A stretch of 64,000 bases of DNA from Moritella dasanensis ArB 0140 (GCF_000276805.1 NZ_AKXQ01000007.1:1-64000), one strand, 5' to 3'; positions 8,333 to 17,917 are shown, counted from the first letter of the stretch. Notes: generated by a model not told the origin, from the sequence alone. Numbers and translations are program-made.

Positions 8333-10210
8333 ATGTCTGATACATCACCCGTACAATTTACTGATTTAAATTTACCTGAACCAATCTTAAAAGCGTTGAA
8401 TGATCTAGGTTATGAAACACCTTCACCAATTCAAGCAGAATGTATTCCGTTACTACAAAACGGTGGTGATGTGCTAGGTATGGCACAGACTGGTACGGGT
8501 AAAACAGCTGCGTTTGCATTACCATTATTGAGTAACATTGATACTGCATTGACTAAACCACAAATATTGGTGCTAGCACCAACTCGTGAGTTAGCTATTC
8601 AAGTTGCTGAAGCATTCCAAGCGTACTCACGTCATATGCGTGGATTCCATGTACTACCTATCTACGGCGGTCAAAGCTACCCGATTCAGTTAAAAGCACT
8701 GAAACGTAACCCACAAGTAATTGTTGGTACACCTGGTCGTGTGATTGATCACATTAACCGTGGTACGCTTGATCTTTCTGGTATTAAAGCATTAGTACTT
8801 GATGAAGCTGATGAAATGTTACGCATGGGCTTTATTGATGATGTTGAATCAATTCTGTCTAAAACACCTGAAAAACGTCAAATGGCGTTATTCTCTGCAA
8901 CTATGCCAGATGAAATCCGTCGTATTACTAAACGTTTCATGACTGATCCAACTGCAGTTAAAATTGCAACTAAAACATCAACTGTTGAAAACATTGAACA
9001 AAAATGTCTAATCATTGGTGGTTTACAAGCAAAACTTGACGGCCTAACACGTATTCTTGAAACTGAAGACTACGATGGTGTGATCATCTTTGCTCGTACT
9101 AAAACAATGACTGTTGAACTTGCTGAGAAATTAGAAGCTCGCGGTTATTCTGCTGCTGCACTAAACGGCGATTTAAACCAAGCAATGCGTGAACGCACTG
9201 TAAGCCGTTTGAAAAGTGGCCAGTTAGATATCGTTATCGCAACAGACGTTGCGGCACGTGGTCTTGATGTTCCGCGTATTGATTTAGTAATCAACTACGA
9301 TATCCCAACTGATACAGAATCATACGTTCACCGTATTGGTCGTACAGGCCGTGCTGGTCGTAAAGGTACTGCAATTTTATTCGCAGCACCACGCGAGCGT
9401 CGTTTGTTAAAAGCGATCGAACGTGCTACACGTCAGCCATTAACAATGATGGAATTACCTTCACGTGATGATGTTACGAAAAAACGTATCGCATCTTTCC
9501 GTGATGACATTGTTAAAATGCTTGCTGGTGACGAAAACCTAGATTTCTACAAAAACTTAACAGCGCAATTGTCTGAAGAGTTAGAAGTTAGCGAACTAGA
9601 CCTTGCTTCTGCGTTATTATTTATGGCACAGAAAGAAAAACCATTAGTATTACCACCTGAAGCGCCACGTCGTGAACGTAGTTTCCGTGAAGAAGATCGT
9701 GGTCGTAACGACCGCAATGACCGTGGTGGTGATCGTGGCCGTGATCGTGGTGACCGTCCAGAACGTGGCGAACGTCCTGACCGTGGCGAACGTGGTGAGC
9801 GTCGTCCAGCTGCTGAAATGGAAGTTTTCCGTATCGAAGTTGGTCGTACTGATGGTGTTCAAGTTAAGAACATTGTTGGCGCTATTGCTAATGAAGCAAA
9901 CATCAACAGCCGTAACATTGGCGGTATCCGTCTACATGATGACTACTCTACAATTGAATTACCAAAAGGTATGCCAAGCGAGCAGTTACAACAACTACAA
10001 CAAGTTTATGTTTGTAACAAAGCATTACGCATGAGCAAACTTGAAGGTGTTGCAGCTGAAGGTCGTCAAGAACGTAGCAGTGCTCCACGTGATAACGATC
10101 GTCCAGCACGTGATGGTCATCGTGGTCAACGCCGTGATACTACTGGTGGTGAACGTCGTGAATCTACTGGTGGCGAAGAACGTCGTCCACGTCGTCCACG
10201 TCGTGACTAA
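8333..10210 (+). CDS. deaD: ATP-dependent DEAD-box RNA helicase DeaD/CsdA
   Basis: A 625-residue DEAD-box helicase. The Q motif precedes motif I AQTGTGKT (51-58), then PTRELA, DEAD in VLDEADEM (about 155-160), SAT, and the C-terminal motifs ATDVAARGLDVP and HRIGRTGRAGR. A strongly charged linker rich in RG, RD and RGE (about 450-488) leads to a DbpA-type RNA-binding domain (about 490-565) and a second basic tail. This matches CsdA/DeaD, which unwinds RNA during ribosome assembly and mRNA decay in the cold. A cold-adapted host would rely on it. A strong terminator follows. Confidence 0.95.
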   Translation: MSDTSPVQFTDLNLPEPILKALNDLGYETPSPIQAECIPLLQNGGDVLGMAQTGTGKTAAFALPLLSNIDTALTKPQILVLAPTRELAIQVAEAFQAYSRHMRGFHVLPIYGGQSYPIQLKALKRNPQVIVGTPGRVIDHINRGTLDLSGIKALVLDEADEMLRMGFIDDVESILSKTPEKRQMALFSATMPDEIRRITKRFMTDPTAVKIATKTSTVENIEQKCLIIGGLQAKLDGLTRILETEDYDGVIIFARTKTMTVELAEKLEARGYSAAALNGDLNQAMRERTVSRLKSGQLDIVIATDVAARGLDVPRIDLVINYDIPTDTESYVHRIGRTGRAGRKGTAILFAAPRERRLLKAIERATRQPLTMMELPSRDDVTKKRIASFRDDIVKMLAGDENLDFYKNLTAQLSEELEVSELDLASALLFMAQKEKPLVLPPEAPRRERSFREEDRGRNDRNDRGGDRGRDRGDRPERGERPDRGERGERRPAAEMEVFRIEVGRTDGVQVKNIVGAIANEANINSRNIGGIRLHDDYSTIELPKGMPSEQLQQLQQVYVCNKALRMSKLEGVAAEGRQERSSAPRDNDRPARDGHRGQRRDTTGGERRESTGGEERRPRRPRRD

Positions 10211-10247
10211 TTAACTCGTTAACAATTAATCGTTAATAGTTAAATAT

Positions 10248-10275
10248 AAAAAAGGAGCGCTTGCGCTCCTTTTTT
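10248..10275 (+). terminator. Intrinsic terminator after deaD
   Basis: A stem GGAGCGC/GCGCTCC flanked by A6 and T6, a classic factor-independent terminator. Confidence 0.93.
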
Positions 10276-10406
10276 GCATCTGGGATATTATTAATACTTA
10301 TCACATTAGCTAAATGAGCGTTTATTTAATGTAATGAGTATTTAGTTATCAACATTTAGAGATAAATAGATCATACTTCTTCAGTTAATTTATAGGAATT
10401 CTTCTT

Positions 10407-12479
10407 GTGAAAATGGACCTCTCTACCAACGCGCCAGTTGCGATGAAGCAAGCGCATTCAATGACCATTCATCAGCATACACGCCAAGATGACTATTTTT
10501 GGTTACGTGATGATGAACGTAAAAATAAACAAGTATTAAGCTACCTAGAACAAGAGAACAATTATACTCAAGCAGTATTGTCACCCTTAGCGTCACTGCA
10601 AACTCAATTGTATGATGAAATGGTTGCCCGCGTTAAACAAGACGATGCTTCAGTACCTTACCTAGAAAAAGGCTATTGGTATCAAACGAGTTTTTCTGAA
10701 GGCAAAGAGTATCCGGTCTACAGCTGGCGTAAAGATGATGCAGATGCCGAATGGCTGGTATTACTTGATGCCAACGAGCGTGCCAAAGACCACCAATATT
10801 ATCAGTTAGGTGAATTAGCAATAAGCCCCAATCATCAAGTCTTAGCATTTTCTGAAGACACGGTGAGTCGCCGCCAATATCGTTTACGTTTCCTGAACCT
10901 TGATACTGGTGAAGCGTACCCAGAAGAAATAGAAGATACCGAATCTGTAGTTTGGGCGAATGACAGTCAGACTTTTTTCTATGTCAAAAAACACCCAACA
11001 ACCTTATTACCTTATCAGGTTTATCGTCATCAACTGGGCACTGATATCAGTACCGACGTATTGATATATGAAGAACTCGACGATACGTTTTACACTGACA
11101 TCTATAAATCTACCTCAGATGATTACATCATGTTGTCGTTAAGTAGCACCATGACGACTGAGGTACATGCGTTATCTGCAGATAATCCGACGGAGGCATT
11201 TACGTTATTACGAGGTCGTGAACGCGGTCATGAATATAGCGTGGATCATTATCGTCAGCAGTTTTACATTCGCAGTAATAAAACCGGTAAAAACTTTGCC
11301 TTGATGTCGGCAACTTCTGCGACAATAGCAGATACCCAACAATGGCAAACAATCATCCCTGCACGTGATGATGTGTTATTAGAAAGTTATGAATTGCTGC
11401 GTGATTGGTTAGTGGTTGAAGAGCGCTCGCAAGGGTTAACATTTTTACGTCAAATTAATTGGCAGACCAATGCCGAGAAAATCATTAAGTTTGATGATCC
11501 CACTTATACCGCGTGGCTAGGTACAAATCCTGATCCTGATACCGACAAACTACGTTATGGTTATTCTAGCTTAACGACGCCAGCGACAACCTATCAATTA
11601 AATCTTGATAGCGGTGAGCGTGAAGTATTAAAACAGCAAGCTGTTGTCGGTGACTTCTGCGCGCAAGATTACCAGAGTGAACGGGTTTGGATTGCTGCTG
11701 AAGATGGCGTCAAGGTACCGGTATCGCTAGTCTATAAAACGGCACTGTTCTCTAAAACCAACGCTAATCCCATACTGCAATACGCTTATGGTTCTTACGG
11801 TTCAAGTATTGACCCGTATTTTAGTGCATCGCTATTGAGTTTACTTGATCGCGGGTTTGTATATGCCATTGCCCATGTTCGCGGTGGTGAAGAACTCGGT
11901 CGTGATTGGTACGAAGACGGTAAACTACTGAAAAAAATGAATACCTTTACCGATTTCACTGCTGTAACCAAAGGTCTTTTGGCTCAAGGTTATGCTGACC
12001 CTAAGCGTGTTTATGCCATGGGCGGCTCTGCTGGCGGGCTATTGATGGGAACAGTGATAAACATCGCACCTGAGCTTTATCATGGTGTCGTTGCGGCAGT
12101 ACCTTTTGTTGACGTAGTCAGTACCATGCTTGATGAATCAATACCACTGACAACGGGTGAATATGACGAGTGGGGTAATCCTAATGAAGCTGAATATTAT
12201 CATTATATGTTGTCTTACAGTCCTTACGATCAAGTGACGACACAAGCTTATCCACATATGTTGGTGACAACCGGGTTACATGATTCACAAGTGCAATATT
12301 GGGAGCCTGCCAAATGGGTTGCTAAATTGCGTGAATTAAAAACTGATGAAAATGTATTGTTGCTACATACCGATATGGAAACCGGTCACGGCGGTAAGTC
12401 AGGGCGCTTCCAGCATTATCATGATACTGCGCAAGAATATGCGTTCATGCTTGATCTTGCAGAAAGTACCTCGTTATAA
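10407..12479 (+). CDS. ptrB: Oligopeptidase B (S9A serine peptidase)
   Basis: A 690-residue prolyl-oligopeptidase family enzyme. An N-terminal beta-propeller (to about 400) precedes the alpha/beta-hydrolase domain with the nucleophile in GGSAGG (MGGSAGGLLMG, near residue 540) and the C-terminal HxxxGHGG segment (TDMETGHGGKSGR). Oligopeptidase B cuts after Arg/Lys in short peptides in the cytoplasm. The GTG start at 10407 is supported by an AGGA ribosome site 9 bp upstream; the ATG two codons later is too far from it. The protein has no signal peptide. Confidence 0.93.
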   Translation: MKMDLSTNAPVAMKQAHSMTIHQHTRQDDYFWLRDDERKNKQVLSYLEQENNYTQAVLSPLASLQTQLYDEMVARVKQDDASVPYLEKGYWYQTSFSEGKEYPVYSWRKDDADAEWLVLLDANERAKDHQYYQLGELAISPNHQVLAFSEDTVSRRQYRLRFLNLDTGEAYPEEIEDTESVVWANDSQTFFYVKKHPTTLLPYQVYRHQLGTDISTDVLIYEELDDTFYTDIYKSTSDDYIMLSLSSTMTTEVHALSADNPTEAFTLLRGRERGHEYSVDHYRQQFYIRSNKTGKNFALMSATSATIADTQQWQTIIPARDDVLLESYELLRDWLVVEERSQGLTFLRQINWQTNAEKIIKFDDPTYTAWLGTNPDPDTDKLRYGYSSLTTPATTYQLNLDSGEREVLKQQAVVGDFCAQDYQSERVWIAAEDGVKVPVSLVYKTALFSKTNANPILQYAYGSYGSSIDPYFSASLLSLLDRGFVYAIAHVRGGEELGRDWYEDGKLLKKMNTFTDFTAVTKGLLAQGYADPKRVYAMGGSAGGLLMGTVINIAPELYHGVVAAVPFVDVVSTMLDESIPLTTGEYDEWGNPNEAEYYHYMLSYSPYDQVTTQAYPHMLVTTGLHDSQVQYWEPAKWVAKLRELKTDENVLLLHTDMETGHGGKSGRFQHYHDTAQEYAFMLDLAESTSL

Positions 12480-12491
12480 AATAAACAGGGA

Positions 12492-12519
12492 CAATGCCTT
12501 GTTATTGTATAGGGCATTG
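12492..12519. terminator. Weak hairpin between convergent ptrB and GGDEF gene
   Basis: A perfect 7-bp stem CAATGCC/GGCATTG lies just after the ptrB stop, without a clear T-run. A second stem AAGACC/GGTCTT sits at 12527-12545 beside the stop of the reverse-strand gene. Together they could end both transcripts. Confidence 0.5.
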
Positions 12520-12545
12520 CGCTGATTAAGACCGTTTCAAGGTCT

Positions 12546-13577
12546 TTAACGGGGTAACGGCATCACTCTATTTCGACCAAGACGTTTTGCTTCATACAAC
12601 TGTAAGTCGGCGCGGGTTAAAATTTCATGACTGGTATCGCGAGGTTTATTCTCACTGACCCCAATCGATACGGTGATGTTATCAATGACTTTACCTGAGC
12701 GTTTGTCACGAATACTGAGTCGTTCAATGGCACGACGAATAGACTCGGCATTTTGACGGGCAACGGTAAAGGTTTTGTGCGGTAAAATAAGCACGAACTC
12801 TTCGCCACCATAACGGAATACTTGTTCACCTTCTTGGCAGCTATCTGAAATACGTTTAGCTATCGCTTTTAATACTTGATCACCGAGTTGATGGCCGAAG
12901 TCATCGTTGAATGCTTTAAAGTTATCAATGTCGATCATTAAGATAGAAAAATTACGATTCAAACTCGGGTTACTACAGAAGGTCTCGATCTCTTTCGCAA
13001 ATACGCGGCGATTGAGTAGTCCGGTTAAACCGTCATGCATCGCATCATGCTGTGTTTCGATTAAGGTTTCACGTAATTGGGCAATCTCAGCCTGCGCTTC
13101 GTGCAACTGGCTTTTGAAATGCCGTGTTGATGAGCGTACATCATGAGACTCTTTAACCAACTCACGTACTGCCGAAAGGGTTTTTTCAATCGAGAAACCA
13201 TCTTCTTCAACACTCGATAATTCGTTCAAACATTTATTCAGCATACGATCAAATTCATTGGTATCATTGAGCGTATCGTGTAACGAGCTGCTTAATTCAT
13301 TGGTCATGGAGTCGAGTTCACAACGTAATTGGGTGATCTCTTGCTCGCGCTTGTCAACGATGAAACGTTGGTAAAGCTCTTCACTTGCTGCCGGTGTACA
13401 TGTCCCGTGCTGAGCAATTTTGTCATCCAGCTGTTTCTGTAATGCACTATTATTATCAGAAACATAGTGATACCACAGCGCATAGTTGGTTGGCGTTGTT
13501 GGAATTTGATATTGGATCATCAACGGCATGGCTTTTTTTAGATATTGAGCAGATAAAGCAAAGAGTTTTTTAGACAT
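12546..13577 (-). CDS. Cytoplasmic GGDEF diguanylate cyclase
   Basis: A 343-residue protein without membrane segments: an N-terminal helical region (1-170, coiled-coil rich) and a C-terminal GGDEF domain with GLLNRR, DIDNFKAFND and the active-site variant GGEEF, which is catalytically competent in the family. It should make c-di-GMP from GTP. The inhibitory I-site RxxD expected five residues before GGEEF reads Q-E-G-E, so product inhibition is probably absent. The frame extends to an ATG at 13589, but GGA lies 7 bp before the ATG at 13577, which I prefer. The signal sensed is not visible. Confidence 0.87.
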   Translation of the reverse strand: MSKKLFALSAQYLKKAMPLMIQYQIPTTPTNYALWYHYVSDNNSALQKQLDDKIAQHGTCTPAASEELYQRFIVDKREQEITQLRCELDSMTNELSSSLHDTLNDTNEFDRMLNKCLNELSSVEEDGFSIEKTLSAVRELVKESHDVRSSTRHFKSQLHEAQAEIAQLRETLIETQHDAMHDGLTGLLNRRVFAKEIETFCSNPSLNRNFSILMIDIDNFKAFNDDFGHQLGDQVLKAIAKRISDSCQEGEQVFRYGGEEFVLILPHKTFTVARQNAESIRRAIERLSIRDKRSGKVIDNITVSIGVSENKPRDTSHEILTRADLQLYEAKRLGRNRVMPLPR

Positions 13578-13722
13578 GTACCGTTCCATAGAGGTTCTTA
13601 ATTATGATTAACTACGCTATTAAATCAAATTATGCTCCAAGTTACACTATCTCTTTATTTTACTCTTTATTTCATTCTTATTTTTACTCTTGTTTATACC
13701 CGATCAAAAGGCGGCCTATTTC

Positions 13723-14490
13723 GTGATAGAACTCATCGACAGTCATTGTCATTTAGACTTTGCGGATTTTGCACCGGATCGACTTGAGGTATTAGCCAGA
13801 GCAAAAGCGAAAGGGGTAACACATTTTTTAGTGCCCAGTATTGGTGCGCACAATTGGCAAGCGGTATTAGCATTAGCAAGTCAACACCAAGGCGTTTATG
13901 CGGCATTAGGTATCCACCCTTATTTTCTCGCAAATTTCGATGACAGTCATTTACAGTTACTTGATTACTATTTAACAACAGAAAAGGGGGTTGTCGCCGT
14001 TGGTGAGTTTGGTCTAGATAAAATGGTCGATTTTCCGTTCGAGCAACAACTGCAGATCTGTAAGCAACAACTCTTGTTAGCTAAACAGCATAACTTACCG
14101 GTTATTTTGCATTGTCGTAAAGCGCACAACGAACTGATCCAGTTATTACAACAGGTAAAATTATCGCGTGGTGGCGTGATCCACGGTTTTAGTGGCAGCA
14201 GTCAGGTGGGTATGCAATATATAAAACTGGGGTTCAAATTGGGTATCGGTGGGGTAATTACCTATCCAAGAGCAGCAAAAACGCGACAAGCGGTGAGTGA
14301 ATTGCCTCTGTCTTCGTTATTATTAGAAACAGACTCGCCAGATATGCCTATATTGGGTTATCAAGGGCAGCGAAATGAGCCCGCTAACATTACAGAAGTG
14401 TTACAGACACTGACAAAATTGAGAGGAGAGTCGGAAGAATTAATTGCAAAAGCCAATGTTAGTACGTTTTGTGAACTATTCCTGTCGTAA
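13723..14490 (+). CDS. yjjV: TatD-family metal-dependent hydrolase YjjV
   Basis: A 255-residue TIM-barrel hydrolase starting M-I-E-L-I-D-S-H-C-H-L-D-F. Metal ligands are visible in HCH, GEFGLD, LHCRKAHNEL, HGFSGS and LLETDSPDMP. The sequence tracks E. coli YjjV closely (GVIHGFSGS, GGVITYPRAAKTR). The family includes 3'-5' deoxyribonucleases; the YjjV substrate is not firmly known. The GTG start at 13723 lies 8 bp after AAGGCGG; an upstream TTG at 13690 is less likely. In E. coli yjjV also lies near the deo operon. Confidence 0.9.
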   Translation: MIELIDSHCHLDFADFAPDRLEVLARAKAKGVTHFLVPSIGAHNWQAVLALASQHQGVYAALGIHPYFLANFDDSHLQLLDYYLTTEKGVVAVGEFGLDKMVDFPFEQQLQICKQQLLLAKQHNLPVILHCRKAHNELIQLLQQVKLSRGGVIHGFSGSSQVGMQYIKLGFKLGIGGVITYPRAAKTRQAVSELPLSSLLLETDSPDMPILGYQGQRNEPANITEVLQTLTKLRGESEELIAKANVSTFCELFLS

Positions 14491-14532
14491 TTTGACAGTT
14501 TACTTTAATAAATGAACTTTTTTGAAACTTTT

Positions 14533-14551
14533 TTGAGAGGTCTGATCTCAA
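14533..14551. promoter_or_regulatory. Palindrome next to the nupC1 promoter
   Basis: An interrupted perfect palindrome TTGAGA-N7-TCTCAA ends 4 bp upstream of the -35 hexamer of the nupC1 promoter. It is not followed by a T-run, so an operator is more likely than a terminator. The protein that would bind it is unknown. Confidence 0.4.
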
Positions 14552-14555
14552 GCAC

Positions 14556-14583
14556 TTAACAAGTCGCTAATAACAGTTATAAT
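14556..14583 (+). promoter_or_regulatory. Sigma-70 promoter of the first nupC
   Basis: A -35 hexamer TTAACA (14556-14561), a 16-bp spacer and a perfect -10 TATAAT (14578-14583). The motif GTTATAATC is repeated 18 bp downstream. The promoter lies about 125 bp before the nupC start. Confidence 0.6.
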
Positions 14584-14709
14584 CGCGCCGATTGTTATAA
14601 TCAATGATTAAATCGTAAATTTACTATTCATTACACTTTAATCGACTATTTTGGTTATAGCATAAATAAACAAAAACACTTCTGAAGCGAAAGTTGGAGA
14701 TTATTCCTG

Positions 14710-15933
14710 ATGAATTTTGTAATGGGTATTGTAGGCATTTTTGTCCTACTTGGTTTAGCACTTCTGTTATCGGATAACAGAAAGGCGATTAACCTTCGCA
14801 CTGTTGGTGGCGCATTCGCTATCCAGGTTGTTATTGGTGCTTTCATTTTGTACGTGCCAGTCGGTAAAGATATGCTACAAGGTCTTTCTACTGGTGTTGC
14901 TAACGTCATTGCTTATGGTAATGAAGGTATTCAATTCTTATTTGGTGACTTGGCAAAATTCAAAGTTGGTTTCATCTTTGCTATTAACGTATTGCCAGTA
15001 ATCGTGTTCTTCTCATCATTAATCGCTGTTTTATACTATATCGGTGTAATGAGCGTGGTAATTAACTTTATCGGTGGTGGCTTACAGAAGTTACTTGGTA
15101 CAAGTCGTTCAGAATCACTTTCTGCAACTGCAAATATCTTTGTTGGTCAAACTGAAGCACCACTTGTTGTGCGTCCGTTTATTAAATCAATGACTAAATC
15201 AGAGCTATTCGCTGTGATGGTGGGTGGTCTTGCTTCTATCGCTGGTTCAGTACTAGCGGGTTATGCGGGTCTTGGTATTAAAATTGAGTACTTGGTTGCT
15301 GCGTCATTTATGGCTGCACCGGGTGGTCTATTAATGGCTAAAATCATCAAACCAGAAACTGAAACGCCTAAGGTATCACTTGATGATCTTGATGATACTG
15401 ATGAAGAGAAACCAGCAAACGTACTAGATGCGGCAGCTGCGGGTGCATCTTCAGGTATGATGTTAGCACTTAACGTTGGTGCAATGTTAATTGCCTTCGT
15501 TGGTCTAATTGCATTAGCAAATGGTATCACTGGTGGTATCGGTGCTTGGTTCGATATGCCTGAACTAACAATCCAAATGATCTTAGGTTGGGTGTTCTCA
15601 CCACTTGCATTCGTCATCGGTGTGCCATGGCACGAAGCGGTTGCTGCTGGTAGCTTCATCGGTCAAAAACTGGTTGTGAATGAGTTTGTTGCTTTCCTAG
15701 ATTTCGTTAACTACATTAAAAATAACGAATTGTCGGATCATACTCAAATCATCATCTCATTTGCACTATGTGGTTTTGCTAACTTCTCATCGATTGCAAT
15801 CTTGCTTGGTGGTTTAGGTAGCTTAGCGCCTACACGCCGTGCAGACATTGCAAGCATGGGTATTAAAGCGGTACTTGCTGCTTCTTTAGCTAACTTAATG
15901 AGTGCGACATTAGCGGGTCTATTCCTAGCTTAA
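14710..15933 (+). CDS. nupC: Concentrative nucleoside transporter NupC, copy 1
   Basis: A 407-residue CNT-family transporter with about eight to ten membrane segments. The conserved [12 protein letters not shown] and NEFVAF blocks bind nucleoside and coupling ion. It imports nucleosides with H+ or Na+. A cytoplasmic acidic loop (DDLDDTDEEK, about 225-235) differs from copy 2, which is otherwise almost identical over the full length. GGAG lies 11 bp before the ATG. It is followed by its own terminator, so it is a separate transcription unit feeding the deo pathway downstream. Confidence 0.95.
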   Translation: MNFVMGIVGIFVLLGLALLLSDNRKAINLRTVGGAFAIQVVIGAFILYVPVGKDMLQGLSTGVANVIAYGNEGIQFLFGDLAKFKVGFIFAINVLPVIVFFSSLIAVLYYIGVMSVVINFIGGGLQKLLGTSRSESLSATANIFVGQTEAPLVVRPFIKSMTKSELFAVMVGGLASIAGSVLAGYAGLGIKIEYLVAASFMAAPGGLLMAKIIKPETETPKVSLDDLDDTDEEKPANVLDAAAAGASSGMMLALNVGAMLIAFVGLIALANGITGGIGAWFDMPELTIQMILGWVFSPLAFVIGVPWHEAVAAGSFIGQKLVVNEFVAFLDFVNYIKNNELSDHTQIIISFALCGFANFSSIAILLGGLGSLAPTRRADIASMGIKAVLAASLANLMSATLAGLFLA

Positions 15934-15940
15934 TGTTATT

Positions 15941-16020
15941 CGCGATAATACCGCGATAGTGCCGTGATAGTACTTCAACAGTACTGTGATAGTTTATAAC
16001 CCGTTTTCATGACGGTTATA
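15941..16020 (+). repeat. GATAGT-type short repeats and hairpins after nupC1
   Basis: Four imperfect copies of an about 11-bp motif ending in CGATAGT or GTGATAGT occur at 15941-15992, with AGTAC/GTACT hairpin potential, followed by an imperfect stem ATAACC/GGTTAT at 15996-16020. They lie between the nupC1 stop and its terminator and are absent after nupC2. Confidence 0.55.
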
Positions 16021-16030
16021 AATTAATAGA

Positions 16031-16073
16031 TGCCTCCAAATTGTTTAATCGACAGTTTGGGGGCATTTTTTTT
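16031..16073 (+). terminator. Intrinsic terminator after nupC1
   Basis: A stem TGCCTCCAAA pairing with TTTGGGGGCA followed by eight or more T. The equivalent element after nupC2 has a different sequence but the same design. Confidence 0.88.
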
Positions 16074-16186
16074 GCGTGTAATAACGGATTATATTGCCCA
16101 CTTCGCTTATCACATTGAGGCAATCAATCTCATCCCTACTCAGACATGTATTTCATCTGCTGATTTATCCTTAGCTTTTTTTCGTT

Positions 16187-16649
16187 GTGAGAGGTAGGTC
16201 TGTTTTGACGGGATTTATGGCTTGATTTCCTGGTCACGGAGAGTAACCTCAATTAGGTATTTTAGCTGATTGTACATGAAGTGCTTTTGGTGTTTTTCGT
16301 TTAATACCACGGACTCTTTGAACCTAGTTATCAGGGCAAGGATAAGTCGTATTAGCGCGGTTACAAGGATGTTGATTGATAGTCATATCAAGTCTTCACG
16401 GAACCAAGTCCGCATAGTTATTCTTAATAGATTATTTATCTTAAAGATAGTTATGTCGATAGTTAGATTAGTGCTTATTTTTATATTCGTGTTAATCATT
16501 AATTCGTCATTTATTTACCTTAGGTACTAACTCAAGGTAAACACGTCTTTATTTGAAAAATTCCAGAATAGCTACCGCTAGTAATTAACCTTAATTACTA
16601 TGATTTCACTATTGGTTTATAAAAATTTCAATAAATTCGGAGACTTAAT
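16187..16649 (+). promoter_or_regulatory. Duplicated deoC-type leader, copy A (in front of nupC2)
   Basis: This stretch aligns with 18046-18518, the leader of deoC. Homology begins at GTGAGAGGTAGGT and runs to the start codon. The best blocks are 16272-16301 and especially 16350-16425, where about 75 bases are nearly unchanged, while the spacers between blocks have drifted. The conserved part contains TTGATA-GTCA-TATCAA (16376-16391), a CGGA-ACCAAG-TCCG hairpin, and TATCTTAAAGATA. This pattern suggests a constrained leader RNA or a multi-operator control region. I see no credible gene in it. Confidence 0.7.
16376..16391. promoter_or_regulatory. 16-bp palindrome, candidate operator (copy A)
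   Basis: TTGATAGTCATATCAA is a perfect interrupted palindrome (6-bp arms, 4-bp centre), identical in the leader of deoC at 18234-18249. Its size equals the E. coli DeoR operator but the sequence differs. It could equally be an RNA hairpin. Confidence 0.45.
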
Positions 16650-16694
16650 ATGAGTAACATTAACGTAGCAGTGAAAACTGGAGATGATTGCTGA
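16650..16694 (+). CDS. 14-residue leader peptide derived from the start of deoC, coupled to nupC2
   Basis: ATG at 16650 opens a 14-codon frame ([14 protein letters not shown]) with GGAG upstream. Its first codons and their ribosome site copy the start of deoC (MSNFKVAAQ). The frame ends TGA at 16692-16694, overlapping the nupC2 ATG as TGATG. The last part (from about 16670) matches instead the ribosome-site region of nupC1. It is thus a chimera made by the duplication break. It probably couples nupC2 translation to deoC-type initiation; the peptide itself need have no function. Confidence 0.65.
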   Translation: MSNINVAVKTGDDC

Positions 16695-17917
16695 TGAATT
16701 TCTTAATGGGTATTGTCGGTATTTTCGTACTGCTTGGTTTAGCGCTGCTGTTATCGGATAACAGAAAAGCAATTAACGTACGCACCGTTGTTGGCGCATT
16801 TGCGATCCAGGTTGTTATTGGCGCTTTCATTTTGTACGTGCCTGTCGGTAAAGATATGTTACAAGGTCTTTCTACTGGTGTTGCTAACGTCATTGCTTAT
16901 GGTAATGAGGGTATTCAATTCTTATTTGGTGACTTGGCCAGATTCAAAGTTGGTTTCATCTTTGCTATTAACGTATTGCCAGTAATCGTGTTCTTCTCAT
17001 CATTAATCGCTGTTTTATACTATATCGGTGTAATGAGCGTGGTGATTAACTTTATCGGTGGTGGTTTACAGAAATTACTCGGCACCAGTCGTGCGGAATC
17101 ACTTTCTGCAACAGCCAATATTTTTGTTGGCCAAACTGAAGCACCGCTTGTAGTGCGTCCTTTCATTAAATCAATGACTAAATCAGAGTTGTTCGCGGTG
17201 ATGGTGGGTGGTCTTGCGTCTATCGCTGGTTCAGTACTAGCGGGTTATGCGGGTCTTGGTATTAAAATTGAATACTTGGTTGCTGCGTCATTCATGGCGG
17301 CGCCGGGTGGTCTATTAATGGCTAAGATCATTAAACCAGAAACAGAAACGCCAAAAGTATCACTGGATGATCTTGAAGACAATGATGATGACAAACCAGC
17401 TAACGTATTAGACGCTGCGGCTTCAGGTGCCTCTTCAGGCATGATGTTAGCGCTTAATGTGGGTGCTATGTTAATCGCGTTCGTTGGTCTCATTGCGTTA
17501 GCGAATGGTATTACTGGTGGTATTGGTTCTTGGTTCGATATGCCGGAGCTGACAATCCAAATGATCTTAGGTTGGATCTTCTCACCATTGGCATTCGTCA
17601 TCGGTGTGCCATGGCACGAAGCCGTTGCCGCGGGTAGTTTCATCGGTCAAAAACTGGTGGTGAATGAGTTTGTTGCTTTCTTAGATTTCGTTAACTACAT
17701 TAAAAATAACGAGCTCTCTGAGCATACTCAAATTATTATCTCGTTTGCGTTATGTGGTTTTGCTAACTTCTCATCAATTGCAATTTTACTCGGTGGTTTA
17801 GGTAGCTTGGCTCCGTCACGCCGTGCGGACATTGCGAGCATGGGAATTAAAGCAGTATTGGCTGCGTCTTTAGCTAACTTAATGAGTGCGACATTAGCGG
17901 GTTTATTCTTAGTCTAA
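16694..17917 (+). CDS. nupC: Concentrative nucleoside transporter NupC, copy 2
   Basis: A 407-residue paralogue of the protein at 14710-15933, with only scattered substitutions, mostly at the N terminus and in the acidic loop ([10 protein letters not shown]). All transport motifs ([18 protein letters not shown]) are intact. The ATG at 16694 overlaps the stop of the deoC-derived leader peptide. The frame could be read from a TTG at 16688, but the ATG aligns with copy 1. Control should follow deoC-type signals, unlike copy 1, so the two copies may serve different conditions. Confidence 0.94.
   Translation: MNFLMGIVGIFVLLGLALLLSDNRKAINVRTVVGAFAIQVVIGAFILYVPVGKDMLQGLSTGVANVIAYGNEGIQFLFGDLARFKVGFIFAINVLPVIVFFSSLIAVLYYIGVMSVVINFIGGGLQKLLGTSRAESLSATANIFVGQTEAPLVVRPFIKSMTKSELFAVMVGGLASIAGSVLAGYAGLGIKIEYLVAASFMAAPGGLLMAKIIKPETETPKVSLDDLEDNDDDKPANVLDAAASGASSGMMLALNVGAMLIAFVGLIALANGITGGIGSWFDMPELTIQMILGWIFSPLAFVIGVPWHEAVAAGSFIGQKLVVNEFVAFLDFVNYIKNNELSEHTQIIISFALCGFANFSSIAILLGGLGSLAPSRRADIASMGIKAVLAASLANLMSATLAGLFLV

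Noticed and set aside
9650-10034. Open frames on both strands across the RG-rich part of deaD
   Set aside because: They are shadows of repetitive Arg/Gly/Asp codons in a clear helicase gene.
16374-16393. An FNR box in the leader palindrome
   Set aside because: FNR sites have TTGAT-N4-ATCAA; here the spacing between those half-sites is 6, so the match is not valid.
16270-16530. An 86-codon open frame in leader copy A
   Set aside because: The homologous leader before deoC has no matching frame and no ribosome site is evident; the conserved blocks do not show codon-like substitution.
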